A stretch of DNA of 64,000 nucleotides from Lunularia cruciata. Its lineage: Eukaryota > Streptophyta > Marchantiopsida > Lunulariales > Lunulariaceae. The notes beneath the pieces were generated by a model that saw only the letters and a list, made by a program, of their open reading frames with translations, made no database searches and was not told the DNA's origin. Location of the stretch: contig OX419757.1 in NCBI GenBank assembly GCA_948567375.1, positions 4,092,001 through 4,156,000 of the forward strand, read 5' to 3'. Below are positions 22,708 to 35,010 of the stretch, in pieces. How positions within the stretch are numbered: position 1 is the stretch's first letter; each line of letters opens with the position of its first letter. The position numbers and the translations under genes are program-made.

Positions 22708-24264
22708 ATTGTAGAATTGTATGAACCATTTATGTCTTTATTTACTAAAATATTTATACTTCAAACTGGTTGAGATTGAGTCTTTTTAAGTCTTATCTTA
22801 TCTAGCTAAATAAGATCTCAATGTATTGTGAGTTATCAATCTAATAGGATTACCAACATCTAGTATCCATAATTGAAGCTATGCAGGATAAGATTGATAA
22901 CATAATATATCACAAGCAATCCACATATACTAAATAAGAGCCTTAACTCATATGTTAGGAAGAGTAGATTCTCAAAAATGTAGGAGAATGAACAAAATTT
23001 TAATGTAGTCTCAATCAATGGTACTAAAATGCCAAGTTTTAGATTTTGCTATGTTCTTATCTCTCAAAATAATGAGGTTTCAAAAAATTGTATATATTGA
23101 GTATACTCCATAGTCCATAAGGAAACTCATAAATCAAGTTCATTTTGCTTTGCTCACCCAACTCTCTTATTCATTTTTTATAGGCAATCAAGTGTAGAAG
23201 AAACCCAAGCAAAAACTTTTCAACCCTTACCTTCTTGATCAATCATCATCAAGGATCTCTAAGTATAAGAATCTCCTTCATCATAGTCTTATTGTGCAAT
23301 GCAACCTGTTCAAACCATATTTATAAAAGATAGATAAATGGAAAAGATAGTTATGGCACTCTTGTCCTCAAAAAGTTAGCTATATAAGGACTACCATCTC
23401 ATTCCAAGAACTCCATAATTATCTAACAGCATATAGTTTATGAAATATGTCATAAAGAGAAGTAATTACAAACATTGCATTAAGATTGCTAAAATACAAG
23501 TAACTAGAACACTAAATTTTATTTTATTTTTGATCTCCTTGATCTATTTCCAACCTTATCCCTCACTATATCTTCAAATATCATGACATTAATTGATACT
23601 TTTTTCTTGTTATACATGGAATTGTTTGTTTAAAGCACAATGTGAAGCTTTGAACTAATTCAAGATCTTCAAATTACAAGTAAACTCTCATGTAACAGCT
23701 CACTATTCTCAAAACATTCATGCACAACTTATAGGTTTCCTTTTGTGTAGAAATTTGAAGAAATTGCTTGGTTCAGATTTACATATGCTATTTGTTTTGA
23801 CTTGAAGAGTTTCATGATTGTTTTTTGTGACAAATTGCCACATCAAGTAGGATCTTTAAGGTTTTTTATTTAGTATCTATGTTTTGACTTCTTGTCAGCA
23901 AATGAGTCTTCTATTTTAGCTTTGAGGCTCTTACTAGAAAGTATCCATGTACATTTGGTGGAAGTCCAAGCACTTGTGTCCTAGCACTCATTACCACTGG
24001 TCTTTTGTCCACAAAATAGGAATTCCTCTCAAGGTTTTGTCACTCATATGGGTATCACGGATTTCCTCTAGTAAGGATATGTTGATAGACTCAAATCTCA
24101 AAGCAAGAACTCTAGATTTATAGTTCTTATGTAATCAGATTGGCTCCACTCAGAACTTTGTAGAGTTTTGCTAATGATCTCTATAGGTCTCACTTTTCTT
24201 GCCTTGTCTCTCACCTCCAATGCCCATTTTTCCATTGTTGAATCTTCTAATTAAAGAATATACC
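22708..24264. other. AT-rich intergenic DNA
   Basis: No frame of note and no recognisable element. Confidence 0.55.
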
Positions 24265-24860
24265 TATAATACCATTAGTTGGACATATTACCTAGAGGTG
24301 GCTTGGTAATATCTTGAAGGATGTTAAATATGATGGTCTGAGTAGATCAGATAGAAATTTCACCAAAAGAGTACTGCCACTAATAGGACAGAGGCCAAAA
24401 ACACCTTAAAAATTTGGAGTCCTAAATAGAGGAATCAAATTTTGGAGGCCTAAACGGATGAATTAGGCCTCAAAATTGAAAAGATTTTTACCCTTTAGAG
24501 GAGAAAATTGTTGCATTTTCTCACCTTCATGTTTGTCTCATTAGGGGCTTTTCAATAATACCTCACCCATGTTGTTTTGAGCTTCTTACAAGAATATTCT
24601 CTAAAGATTCCTTCCTATCAAACTTTTTTGACCAACCAGATAATACAAGGATCAACATGTCACCCATCTATGCAACTAATCTAAAGGTGGAGCTTGCTGA
24701 CATATATGATCCAAGGGTGTAGCTCCCTTTGAGAGGGATCCTCTTTGCTATATAATAAAGACAAGGTTCTCCTTTGGGGCATAGGAGTATTGAGGGTTGA
24801 AGCCTTGTGTTTCTTCTCTTGTGTTTCTCTTGGGGGTTCTCCTGTACTTGAGACATTACT
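24265..24860 (+). mobile_element. Divergent solo LTR related to gypsy family B
   Basis: Begins TATAATACC and ends near ACATTACT. It aligns with the family B LTRs (GATCAGATAGAAATTTCACC, GGCCTAAACGGATGAATTAGG, TGACCAACCAGATA, CTATATAATAAAGA). It has one copy, not two, of the ~156-bp unit. Flanking ATACC and TTACC may be a decayed target duplication (4 of 5). No internal coding region adjoins it, so it is an old solo LTR of a sister subfamily. Confidence 0.85.
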
Positions 24861-27800
24861 TTACCCTATTCCCAACACCCTCTTGTATAAACTCTCAAGT
24901 TTTTGCACTCTATCAACAAAAGCAAATCCCTTCAAGTGCAGATAAATTCCTGTGCAATAAACTTTCAGAAAGTGAAAAAGTAAAAAGTTCTTCCTTGTGA
25001 GGTGGAGACATCATTTTATAATTTTTTCAAACCAGTCCATCTTTGGCCATTGTGGTGATTGGTGAAGGATCATGATCGCATCCCATATGCATATCACTTG
25101 GCACCAAACGGTCAAAAGTCCATTCTTTGGTGGCACCTTCATACATGGCAGATGAGTTTTAGTGGCACATTGTTTGATGGTGGAGCCTAGTGACAGAACA
25201 AGGTTTGTCATGCCTACTTTGACATATGTGTATTCCTCAAGATCTGTTTGTGTTGAAAATGTTAAATATTCAACTCTTGTAATAACAAAAAAGGCTACCA
25301 CTAGCTCATTCATATTTTTTATGTTCATAAGAACAAAAGTTTGTTAGGTAATCCCAATCATGATGCAAACTCTTGACCATTGTACCACTTGAACTAGGTT
25401 GTAGTCATTTTATGGGATAATGACACCTCTATCATAAGAGCTTTTCTGGACTTCATCTTATCTTCCTTAATTTGTGAGGGATTCATTTAGCAACTAATAA
25501 TTTTGTTCATCATCATTCCTAACCTTATGCATCACTTCATATTGAAAGTACAAAACTAACATAAAAAAACAATTTTTTTCTCAAGAGAGGCAAAGGTAGG
25601 TCACCACAAAAGCCAAAATAGTGTTGTACTGCCATATTTCTAGTTTCTTCTTTACCTTGGTCAAGCCCAAGCAGAGAAGGCTCTACAACTTCTATATCTA
25701 CTTCCTCTATAAAAGTACCATCCTCCTCAAAAAACATATCCAATCTATTTACTAAACATGTATGAAGAACTATGCATACACTATCCATTTGAGCAAGTAA
25801 GCATTTCTAATAGGGTCTGTGAGTTGGACCCTTAATTCCCATAGCAAATATCATATGGCCTTTAAAATTTCCTATATAGTATTTGTTGATGACTTTGAGT
25901 ACGCACCATGCGTTTGTTGAGGAGGTACTTTTCTTGAGATCATGCTTGCTTGAAAGAGTTGCATGAGATGGCTCATTGGGATGCAGCTAGCGCTGCAGAG
26001 GAGATATTAAGTATGGTCAAAAAAAATGCAAGCTCCTCACATTTTTATGTCTACCCAAACTGGGGATTTTTTCAAGCATCTCATATCATGATGGGAGCTC
26101 AACATTCATGCAAATAACCCAAACCAAACCTATGAGCTCTAGGAGCTATAAAATTCTAAACTTTTCAAAGAAAACACTCACTCCTAAACATACGAGTTTG
26201 TATAGAGAGCTATAACAATCTAAAATTTACAAATAAAAATTTAAATCCTAAATCCTCTTACTTCCAATAAATATATTATCCTTCTCTTATCACCACCTAT
26301 GACTTGACCATTTATTACCATTTATTGAATACGGCCCTTTCCTCCTGTAATATACTTTCCATCTAACAGACTGTTTTTGTGGTAAGGGTAAAAATGTTCC
26401 ATGGTCTAATCCCACACGTTTAGGAAATCCTTTCAGTGCAAAAACCAGATGAAACCCTACTTTGCTCCTCTTTATCAGGCTACACCACTTATTTCCCGTA
26501 ATGGATAAAATGGCAAATCACGACTCTATCTATGAATTTAGTTGTAGATCCTACGCTGGTACCCCATATATTCAAACGCTTGGCTACACATGCACCATTT
26601 CCATTATGGCTAAATCTATCTCAACAAATACCACCTGGATCCACACGGAATTTGATCTCTCCAATAAGATTTTCTAAATACTGGACGACTTTAATAACAT
26701 CCACCAATGCATGGAATGAAACTAAATCCATGGGTTGTGGTGAGTTGTCAAAATGCTCCTGGATCTAGACTTTGAAATACTTTTTGACAAATTCAGAACT
26801 GAGACTAGAGAATATTCTTGGTTGCAAATCCCTTTGCACATTTACAAACTCCCTCCACCTTATTAATAAATTAATAATGTCATTTTTGTCTTTAGTGCAT
26901 GTCTAAATTCCATTCATCATTCAAATGTCTCCCTATACTCAGAGACACCTTTCGATAGATTTTGCAATTTTACTAGTGAGGTGCCGACTCTCACTAACGC
27001 GTGGCATTCTCCAGCAATTCTCTCTTTTGACGAAAAGGCCAAGCCAAGAAAATTCTAATTTCTCAAGCCGAGAAATTATTTCAAATTTTAAAAATTGAAT
27101 TTGTGAATGAGACGTGATGCAAGAAAGATGACGGCAGCGAAAGGCGGCGAGAAGAGACGCGAGGCAAGGAAAATGACGAGAGGCGGCGAATATCCAGAAT
27201 GTCGAGATTGCGGAGAATACTTCTCGCTCCTCTGAGAAGACGAAGGCGCTGAATTCAAATTTCAGTTGACGGTTCACTAGTTAACGTTAGGTGTGTACAG
27301 AGTGAAAATACGGGTTCAAATATATTTTTCCCAGTAAACTTTTATGAGAATTTTCGTTCTCTACTCATAAAATCATTTTAGATCCCTTTCCACGTTGCCC
27401 GTACAAAGTTTTTGGTTTCGCGTAAAATCTCATGCAAAATCTCCAGGTAAACTTAGTATTGAAAACAAAGCCCATTATCTCAAACAAATAATATCTCACA
27501 TTGAGTTTATGACCTGCTACAAGAATAGCACCCAATTACGTCAGCCACTAGTCGAAAATTCATGCTCAGAGAATTTATCAATGGCTCAGGTAGTCATTTG
27601 ATATAAGGGTCTGATCGACCGAGCAATCTAGATTTCCGAGGAGATTAAAGTCTAGCGATATGTTCGACGCAGTGACTGGTGCTTCTCCATATTAACCAGT
27701 GAAGTTTCTAAATTTGAACACCAGTTCCTCAGGAATCACATGTAACAAACAGGTCATTTAAATTCCACAATTCCTGCATCCTGTACCACCCCACATAGTG

Positions 27801-27904
27801 AGAAGGTTGATACAAGATGAATCAAGACTCTGTACATCAGCTACAAACTTCTTCAAATTACGCTGTTGAACAAAGTAGTAACTCTGCCTCATTTCCACCT
27901 TTAA
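24861..27904. other. Intergenic DNA without supported genes
   Basis: Minus-strand frames at 25011-25328 and 25537-25788 and the 112-aa minus frame at 26939-27277 have no recognisable domain. GC content rises at about 26950-27280. Nothing else is supported. Confidence 0.45.
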
Positions 27905-29138
27905 CATAAATATAAGCGCAGTCTCATGAAAGTATAGAAACCTGGAAACAGTAAGAATCAGCCTCTCTATTTGAGCCCGAGATATATGAGCAAGGGTATG
28001 GAGTATGCAGAACCAATCTTGGAGAAAGGGGGATCCACACCCACGGAAGACAGACACAACCTGTGTTATGGAAGATTACGATATAGACGCAAGGTAATTA
28101 ACTGCACACACCATAACAGCGCAAGTAAAGTTAAACTCCATAAAAACGAAATGATCACTACGTGCTGTTCCATATCGACATGAGTTACACGAAGTGAAAA
28201 GTGATTAGGAGTTGGATGTTAATGATGTGTATTTACACGCGACGATCAGGGGTGCAATGGAAAAGAAATTAGTGTATAAAACGCGGTATTGTATCTCTAC
28301 ATGCTCTACGAAAGCATGACTCCATAAGACCAAACACTTGAAGGAAGCAGCAAGACTCTCACATAGTGAGTCTCCATTGTAAACACAACGCCTTCAAGCG
28401 CCCACAAAGTGCCAAAGTAGCTGTATAGATCAAATTTTCAATATACGAAGGCTCAGCAGGAGTAGACGAGTTTGACAGACTAAAACAGACATAGTACCAG
28501 CACCCTCTTAGTCATACAGGTAGAATAAGCGGTGGTGGGGCAACTTGATCTGTTACAAACTAAAGACATACCCACGAGTAAAGTATTTAATGAAAGGTAA
28601 GCAAAGATGGAAAAATTAGCTTCAGTGCTCATTGAAGAGAGGTCTGTCTCGAGCCCGCTCTTAGGCATGGAGAAAATTATGTTGTAAGCGAAGTATGTCC
28701 CGACAAGTGCAGTGTTGACTAAGAATAGCAAACAAGGAAGAATGTACATATGAATTCCACATTCACCGAGGCTCCGGAATACCCTTCAAGGATGAGAATA
28801 AACATCGAGCTCAATTACCATGCTCAAATATATGTCCAATACATATTTGAGTCTTTAACATTAGGCATATCTTCGACAACATGCTCTATTCTGCAAAAGA
28901 CATGACAGAAAATTGATTCGAATAGCTCCCCTGTTGATGATGACAGTGTTTCAGGGACGAAGATGTCATAGTGACAGATGCGATCAATGGGCATTCTAAT
29001 CTGAACAAAGGAATTTGTAACATCCTGCTCCATTTGTCATGGATGTCTTGAAACAACTAATAAATATCCTGCCTGTGAAGGACGGTTGTCCATACAAACT
29101 AGTCAACTAAACTGAACATTCAAGTCATTTATGAGCTA
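27905..29138. other. Downstream flank of the PGG gene
   Basis: The first ~575 bp (27905-28480) recur in decayed form at 41960-42775. An 89-aa minus-strand frame at 28480-28749 has two hydrophobic stretches (LPCLLFLVNTALVGTYFAY and FSIFAYLSLNTLLVGMSLV) and could be a small membrane protein or an exon, but I recognise no family. Another minus frame at 28824-29033 is unremarkable. The region may hold the 3' UTR of the PGG gene. Confidence 0.4.
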
Positions 29139-29891
29139 TCAATTTGCAATCAGGTATCTGAATTGAACTTGCAAACTACCTGCTCTGTTTTGAAGAGATG
29201 TGCTAAGAGATTGATCACTGAGGGCCCTGCTTATGAAATGATAAGTGTCCTTAAGCAACCAGTACATGAAAACCATAAAGAGTACAACTCCTAAAACGGA
29301 CGCACAAAAGAGGGCCACAAAATTTGAATCATTAAAATCGTTCTCTACCACTGAGAAGCCCGCTGCCACAAACGCCGCCACGCAGCACGATAGAGAAACG
29401 GCGAACATGCCGTTCACAAAAATAAGCTTGAAGAGAGTAGATGCCACAAACTGAGATAAATTCTGCGTGATAACTTGTTGAGCCTGCAGTGCCAAATGAC
29501 CTCCTCTAGCCCCATCCAAAGATGCAACCAGCTCTTCATTCCCAGGGCTGGTGTTGATGCTGGCGAGAGGAGACAATGACGAGATGACGCAGAGCAGGAG
29601 ACCGGCAACCGCAAGAAAGAAGGAGAGCGAGTTGAAAACAATGAAAACTACTACAGAAGTCTGCTTTCTCATAAGACCGGCCTTGTCATCCGCCAGGCCG
29701 CCGGGGGGCTGCAGGAAACCTGCGTAAGTCACTGTCGCAAGAAGTACCAACACCAACGCGTATGCATTTATGGAGCCCATGAAATCTTTCTGCATCCTGG
29801 ATAGAGTCTTCTGCGTGTCCTGCTCTGCCGATATGCGACGTGCATACCTTTTCTCCAGTTCCACAGCAGCACCGTCCGTTCTAGGCTCCAT
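29139..29891 (-). CDS. Stand-alone PGG-domain membrane protein
   Basis: An uninterrupted 250-aa frame from ATG at 29891 to TGA at 29139. Residues 41-65 read INAYALVLVLLATVTYAGF then LQPPGG, the hallmark of the PGG domain (PF13962), usually found at the C-terminus of plant ankyrin-repeat proteins such as the ACD6 and ITN1 groups. Predicted membrane segments: about 43-60, 79-105, 153-177 and 191-213. The acidic/basic N-terminus (1-40) probably faces the cytosol. No ankyrin repeats are encoded here or in frame upstream, so this is a PGG-only form; its biochemical role is unknown. The family is linked to salt and defence responses. The intronless frame and preserved codons suggest a working gene. 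A decayed copy of its 5' end lies at 55823-55997. Confidence 0.87.
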   Translation of the reverse strand: MEPRTDGAAVELEKRYARRISAEQDTQKTLSRMQKDFMGSINAYALVLVLLATVTYAGFLQPPGGLADDKAGLMRKQTSVVVFIVFNSLSFFLAVAGLLLCVISSLSPLASINTSPGNEELVASLDGARGGHLALQAQQVITQNLSQFVASTLFKLIFVNGMFAVSLSCCVAAFVAAGFSVVENDFNDSNFVALFCASVLGVVLFMVFMYWLLKDTYHFISRALSDQSLSTSLQNRAGSLQVQFRYLIAN

Positions 29892-30196
29892 TTCTCCCTT
29901 CTATGCAAGTTTGGCTTCAAAGCAAAATACAATATTCTCTAGAATTGTCCAAATCCTCACCTGCTCCGAAATTCAAGACCTCAACTCAAAACAGGGAACT
30001 GCATCTATACGTAACTAGGACCGACCCATCTTTTCTCCCTCCTCCAGACTCCAGATGTATATTTCATTAGCATGAAATACTGCTCAGAATATTTTTCTCT
30101 GCACCATCTACATACTCCAAATAGCGCTGCAGCAGAGTCTTAAATCTGCCGGGCCTTGAAGAGCCCAAACCACTTTCGGCTCAAATTAGCGCGGCG
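29892..30196. promoter_or_regulatory. Possible bidirectional promoter
   Basis: About 300 bp between the PGG start codon (minus) and the first ATG of a possible plus-strand gene at 30197. It is conserved enough to be recognisable in the decayed copy at 55998-56310. No clear TATA box is seen. The label is inference from arrangement only. Confidence 0.3.
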
Positions 30197-30475
30197 GTGA
30201 ACACAATAACTGTCCTACAAACTAAACTTGTAGCTCCAGATGAGATTTGTATGTCTTCCGACAACAGACTATGCAGATGTCGTCATCCACTTGCTAGACG
30301 AGAAACCCCGAACGCTCTGGAGACGGCGATTTTTCAGCCTTCTTTTGACTCTCCAGTAGCCGTCAGAAGGATCGCTCACCCACAGACACGCATCAACCCT
30401 CGGAAGGAATACCCTTTCCGAGTTTCTTATATCCAGAAACCGCATGATGCTCCCTGTAGCTGCTTCTCAAACAAT
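30197..30475 (+). CDS. Hypothetical first exon, unknown protein
   Basis: I do not recognise this protein. The frame starts MNTITVLQTKLVAPDE and is rich in Arg, Ser and Pro with few acidic residues, as organelle-targeting leaders often are. It runs open to 30595, but a strong donor-like site AAT|GTAAGTAG follows position 30475, so the coding part may stop there and continue in an exon I cannot place. A second frame, 30576-30866, is also basic (MERRKRKTTRTPAEDD). The start and about 170 bp more recur in the decayed duplicate at 56310-56489. It would be transcribed divergently from the PGG gene. It could equally be non-coding. Confidence 0.25.
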
Positions 30476-32379
30476 GTAAGTAGAACTTTCCTCAACCAGA
30501 AGTCTTCAGCACCCCTCTCTCGCCCTTCAACGGACAAGGCTGAGCTCAATTGGGCACGTTCAGTTTACACAATTCATGGAGAGGAGGAAACGTAAAACAA
30601 CAAGGACTCCGGCTGAGGACGACATTTTGGCGTATTCTGAAGATCCGGAAGGACGTAACAGCACTAGCCGAAGGAGCTTTTCGAAGCAGTGTGTCAAGCG
30701 TATGCGACCATCCGATTGCCAGCGAAAGAAAATTTGCTTTGAAAGCATAGATCCTTCCTGTTGGTGTCATCTGCCCACGGTGCGTCTTCCCTCACTCATT
30801 ACGAGGGTGCTTTTCCGGCCCCCACAGGCCCAGTTGTTGTGGTGCTCCATCGTACTTGAAGAGTGATACCAGCTTGTCTCTTGTGGACCACTTCTGCTTC
30901 ACCACATTTGGAAACAGCAGTGGGCCTTCTGCATGTCCTTCAACTTCCCCAGTCTACTCTGCTTGTAGCTCCTCTGTGGGCTCAACAGTGATGGGGAGAT
31001 GAGTCTCCTTTGACTTAAGGTACCGCGATTCCAAAATAGGGACCACTCTTACACATACCATTACATTGCGTTGATCTTAACTCCGTTTCCTCGGCCGTAT
31101 CCATCTGGCCGCGGGACCCGAGAAGACTTTGTGGTGCAGACTGCAGTGTTAGATTGGACGGGGAAACGCGATCGCGTGTGAAATCAAGATGGGAAGCGCA
31201 TCAAGCCCGTACAATGAAAAGATATAGGACGTAAAATGGAGCTACATTTTCATCGTTTCGGTATAAGAAATTTGCCCTACCGCACCTAAGACATATATTT
31301 TGATATTTTCATTTCTATTTATTACATTTTCGACCTTCTCGCTGTTAATTTTCAGCTTTTGCAAAATTGAAAAGTTCTAAATTAAATGACGATTCCATGG
31401 AGCTCGTTTACTTGGAAAATCAAGACTTCTTTCGCCCAGCGGTACATACATGCTCTTTAGGAAGACTCTACTGTTTTAGTTGGATGAGTACATGTAGGGT
31501 TCGCCTCTCAGGACTCCTTTTAGCATCTTCAAGTATTTTCAGGTTTGTAGGAGATTTCGCGAGATTAAAGCACAATTCAGCACCCGTTCTTCTTGATCTG
31601 TTGATGTGAACGGCCAAGAAGGCGAAATACTTGCCCGATAAGTCATACTGATTTGTCAATAAAGTTTTACATCTGATTACACCATCTCAATTTATTTTAG
31701 TATTCCAGGGAAACCTATATTTAAGCTCCTTAAGCTCACAAAATGGCCCTTTGAGATAGGCAGTCATTTCCACGATTGGACCCAAACACAACTTGTAACT
31801 TGCAGGGGTTCCAAGCAACATACGGTATATATACAAGGGTTGGCAAATTTTACAAGTGTTAGTCTGCGTTGAATATCGAAACTAAAAGAACAGGACAAGT
31901 AGAGAGGTTTCACCAATAAGATCGGCTCTAGCACTGGCTGCAAATTTCAGAATGTGGAGTCAATTTTCTTGCTCATGACCATCCAACAGTCAATCACCTA
32001 CATAGAACCGTGACAAACTGAATGATTTGAGATATTTGAATCCCGACTAAATGATTAGTGTTGTTTATGACATACTCGTCACTGCCCCGGTAGCTACAGT
32101 TCCGACATGTGCTCGTCATTGGCCGGTTAACCACAGTTTAATATGTGTTGAGACTTATTTGGCAATAAGCTATTTTTCGAATTTGGCTTTTTGCCAAATT
32201 TAGAAGGGATCTGGAAATGAAAAAAAAGTTGAATTATCTAATAATTTAGAACAAGTGTAAAAATTATCCGGATAACGTAATAAATAGGTGTGAAAATATC
32301 AATATTTTATTTATATATATATAGAACCACCGGTGTAAAATAAACTGACGTTCACTTATAGGAGAATAAGGGCGTCTCG

Positions 32380-32530
32380 AATAGGAAACGAACACGATGG
32401 GAAGACCTCATCAACGAACGAACGAGACTAGCAACGTATAATGTAGATTAGTCAAATAGGAAACAAGCACGATGAGAAGACCTCATCAGCCGAACAAGAC
32501 TAGAAACCTAGAATGTAGATTGGTCAAATA
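32380..32530 (+). repeat. Tandem duplication, 75-bp period
   Basis: Two units beginning AATAGGAAAC at 32380 and 32455, with shared CACGATG.GAAGACCTCATCA and AATGTAGATT.GTCA, then the start of a third (AATAGAG). The copies carry several substitutions. Confidence 0.85.
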
Positions 32531-34980
32531 GAGTGTGAACTAGTACGTAGTAACTCTGGTCCTTGAATCGGCGAGATACTACAGAGTGATATTTCGAGTC
32601 ATTAAGATTCATTATGCATCCACTTAGTACGCCTTTTAGAGTGGCTACTTTAACTAGTACTTAGAGATGTTATAAGGATAACTTGTGTTTTGCTATTGCC
32701 ACCCATGACATGGTCCTCCCACCCACCCACCACCTTTGCGCCTTGGTTACCATTTGCCATTTATCCACCCACTTCAAAAGCATTACTCTGCAGGACGGAT
32801 ATGCCATCACTATCAAGTAGTCTGATTCAGAATATGTAGGTCTTTGTCAGACCGCTTTATTGTGCTAAAAAAGTTGTGTTCTACAATACCCATGTTTCTC
32901 ATATTTACTTGATTGCTTGCTTGCTTTTGCTTGGCATGGCAGTCTAATATCATAAGACAAACAAAGTTGTTTTTGTGTGAGAATTGAACTATATATACAG
33001 TCTTGATCGCCTTGCAGTTTCACAACTTGCTGTGAGCTTTGAAATTCAAAATGTAGATAGTTTCTATAATGTGATCTAGAGCTAACTTATTGTTATTATG
33101 CTTTGAAGAAAGAGACAATGGGAGAGAAGTTTATGGGGTTGTGCTAGCAGTCACCAAGGGAGACTCGACTCACCAACCTACAATTGGCGGCCAGTTTAAG
33201 AAAAAAGCATCATTTTTGGCCATCTTGGAGGTTTTAAAATTACATCACAGCAAAAACAGGGGAAGGTCCATGGATTTCAAATTGCTAGAACCATGAGCAC
33301 ATCTTGGACCACTTTGGTAGGTGTTTACTCCGTTTCCTAGGCTGCAAACTGGACATGAAATATTATGGGGTTACCTTCAAGTTAATACACTTGTTCTAAC
33401 TGACAAATTGTCTCAACTTCTACATTGTGTGCTTTTGCTGAGTATCAACATGGCATGCGCTGTCTGTAGTTCTAATATTTCGTTCTATTATTTCATAGAG
33501 TGATAAATATGACAATTTTCACAATGATCAATATATACAATTTTGATATATAAAGGAATAGAAATAAAAGTGGTCAACATTTCAACATTAGCAGAAAGCC
33601 TATTGGCTTGTATAATCTCTCCCGGATCCATGGAAAATAACTTTAACTTAATATGGGTGTACTGGTCAAAGGTTCTCTATTGAATTAAAATTCATTTTGA
33701 TCATGTATTGAAACATGTATCTTTAAAGCATTATAAAACCAGTTTACAGTTGTCTAATTGTTCAATTGAAAGTTTATATTTTAGTGTCATAAAAATGCAG
33801 AACTGGGAAATAAACCCTTTTTTTAATAAAAGTCATTTCTAGTAATATTGTTTTAGAAGACTAAATATCTAGTACTCTAGGATAGAATTGATGATAATGC
33901 ATCCGCATGGAGTACTTTAGTTCCTCTGTCATTCAATAACAAAGTGATGTCGGCTGAAGTTTAAAAATTGTCTCAAATTTAAACCATTTCCAAAACTATC
34001 TTTTAACCCGTTTGATATGTATGCTCTAGGGTAGTCACCAGATATGAATCTTGAGTATCATGGGTTGCAGCTCTCCGTCGAAGAAATCAATGACTTACTT
34101 CCATACTTCTTAAATTTATATTCAAAATTGAAATCATGTTGTGAACTCCTATTTCTAGCTGAGATAGAAGCAAGTTTCTTTTCAAATTGCTCCAATTAGT
34201 ACATTCATCACATTTCAATATGTTAAAGCATTCCAGATTTGTGAGAAGTAAGGATGATGATTATATATCACGTTTGTAAGCCCCAAATAAATATGCAGTT
34301 CCAGCGATGCAGTTTTACTGCACAGTTTCGAAACTCATTAAAATCGACTTTTAGAAGCCAGTTTAATCTGGACTTTTAAGCCAGTTTAAAGCCAGTTTAG
34401 AAAGGTTGGCAATCAGACATTTCAGTTGGAAGTCCGTGGTGTGATCTATCTTTAGTCCAAGCCCCGGAGGTCTCACGAAATTAAACTTAATGACGTTTGA
34501 CAAATGTGACAATTTTGAAATGACCTCCTAATATGCTACTCTTTCTAGTTTTGGTTAACATAGTATTAGGCTTCGCAAAATCTCATATTTAACTAACATT
34601 TAACAAAGACATGCATTTTACTTACCTTTAAAAGACAAATATCAAATATCGTCTACTATAGCAGGATAGATGACTCTAGTGATAGTGGAATCTCCATCCC
34701 CGACCCGCCTTTGGAAACAATGGACTGGGATGGGAGTAACGGATGGAAGTAGGATGATGGACGAGCGGGGACTAGAACGATAAATGGAACAACCTCCGGG
34801 GACAAGAAGGACGGATAAAAGTGATGGACGCAACTGTCTGGATGGGGTCTGACGGGTGTGAAGGAGACTATGCATGTCTTCCCCGGTTATGCATGGGGTT
34901 TACCCTATAGTGCATGTATATACATTGATGTGTTGTTGATCTTCTTAACTTTATGCTATTACACACAAAAACAACTTAAC

Positions 34981-35010
34981 AGGATGCCACGTTGTCGGAC
35001 GTGGCATCCT
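34981..35010. repeat. Perfect 12-bp-arm palindrome with paired ACGTGGC cores
   Basis: AGGATGCCACGT (34981-34992) and ACGTGGCATCCT (34999-35010) are exact reverse complements around the 6-base loop TGTCGG. Each arm contains ACGTGGC, the core of plant ABRE/G-box sites bound by bZIP factors. No gene is recognised nearby, so a regulatory role is unsupported. Confidence 0.7.

Noticed and set aside
25537-26050. Minus-strand frame with a CIVLHTCLVNR stretch followed by acidic residues, hinting at a PIF/Harbinger nuclease C-terminus
   Set aside because: Only one weak block resembles the family; no catalytic residues or terminal inverted repeats could be found.
26939-27277. 112-aa minus frame in a locally GC-richer stretch
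   Set aside because: Composition looks like translated repeat DNA, with no domain or signal feature.
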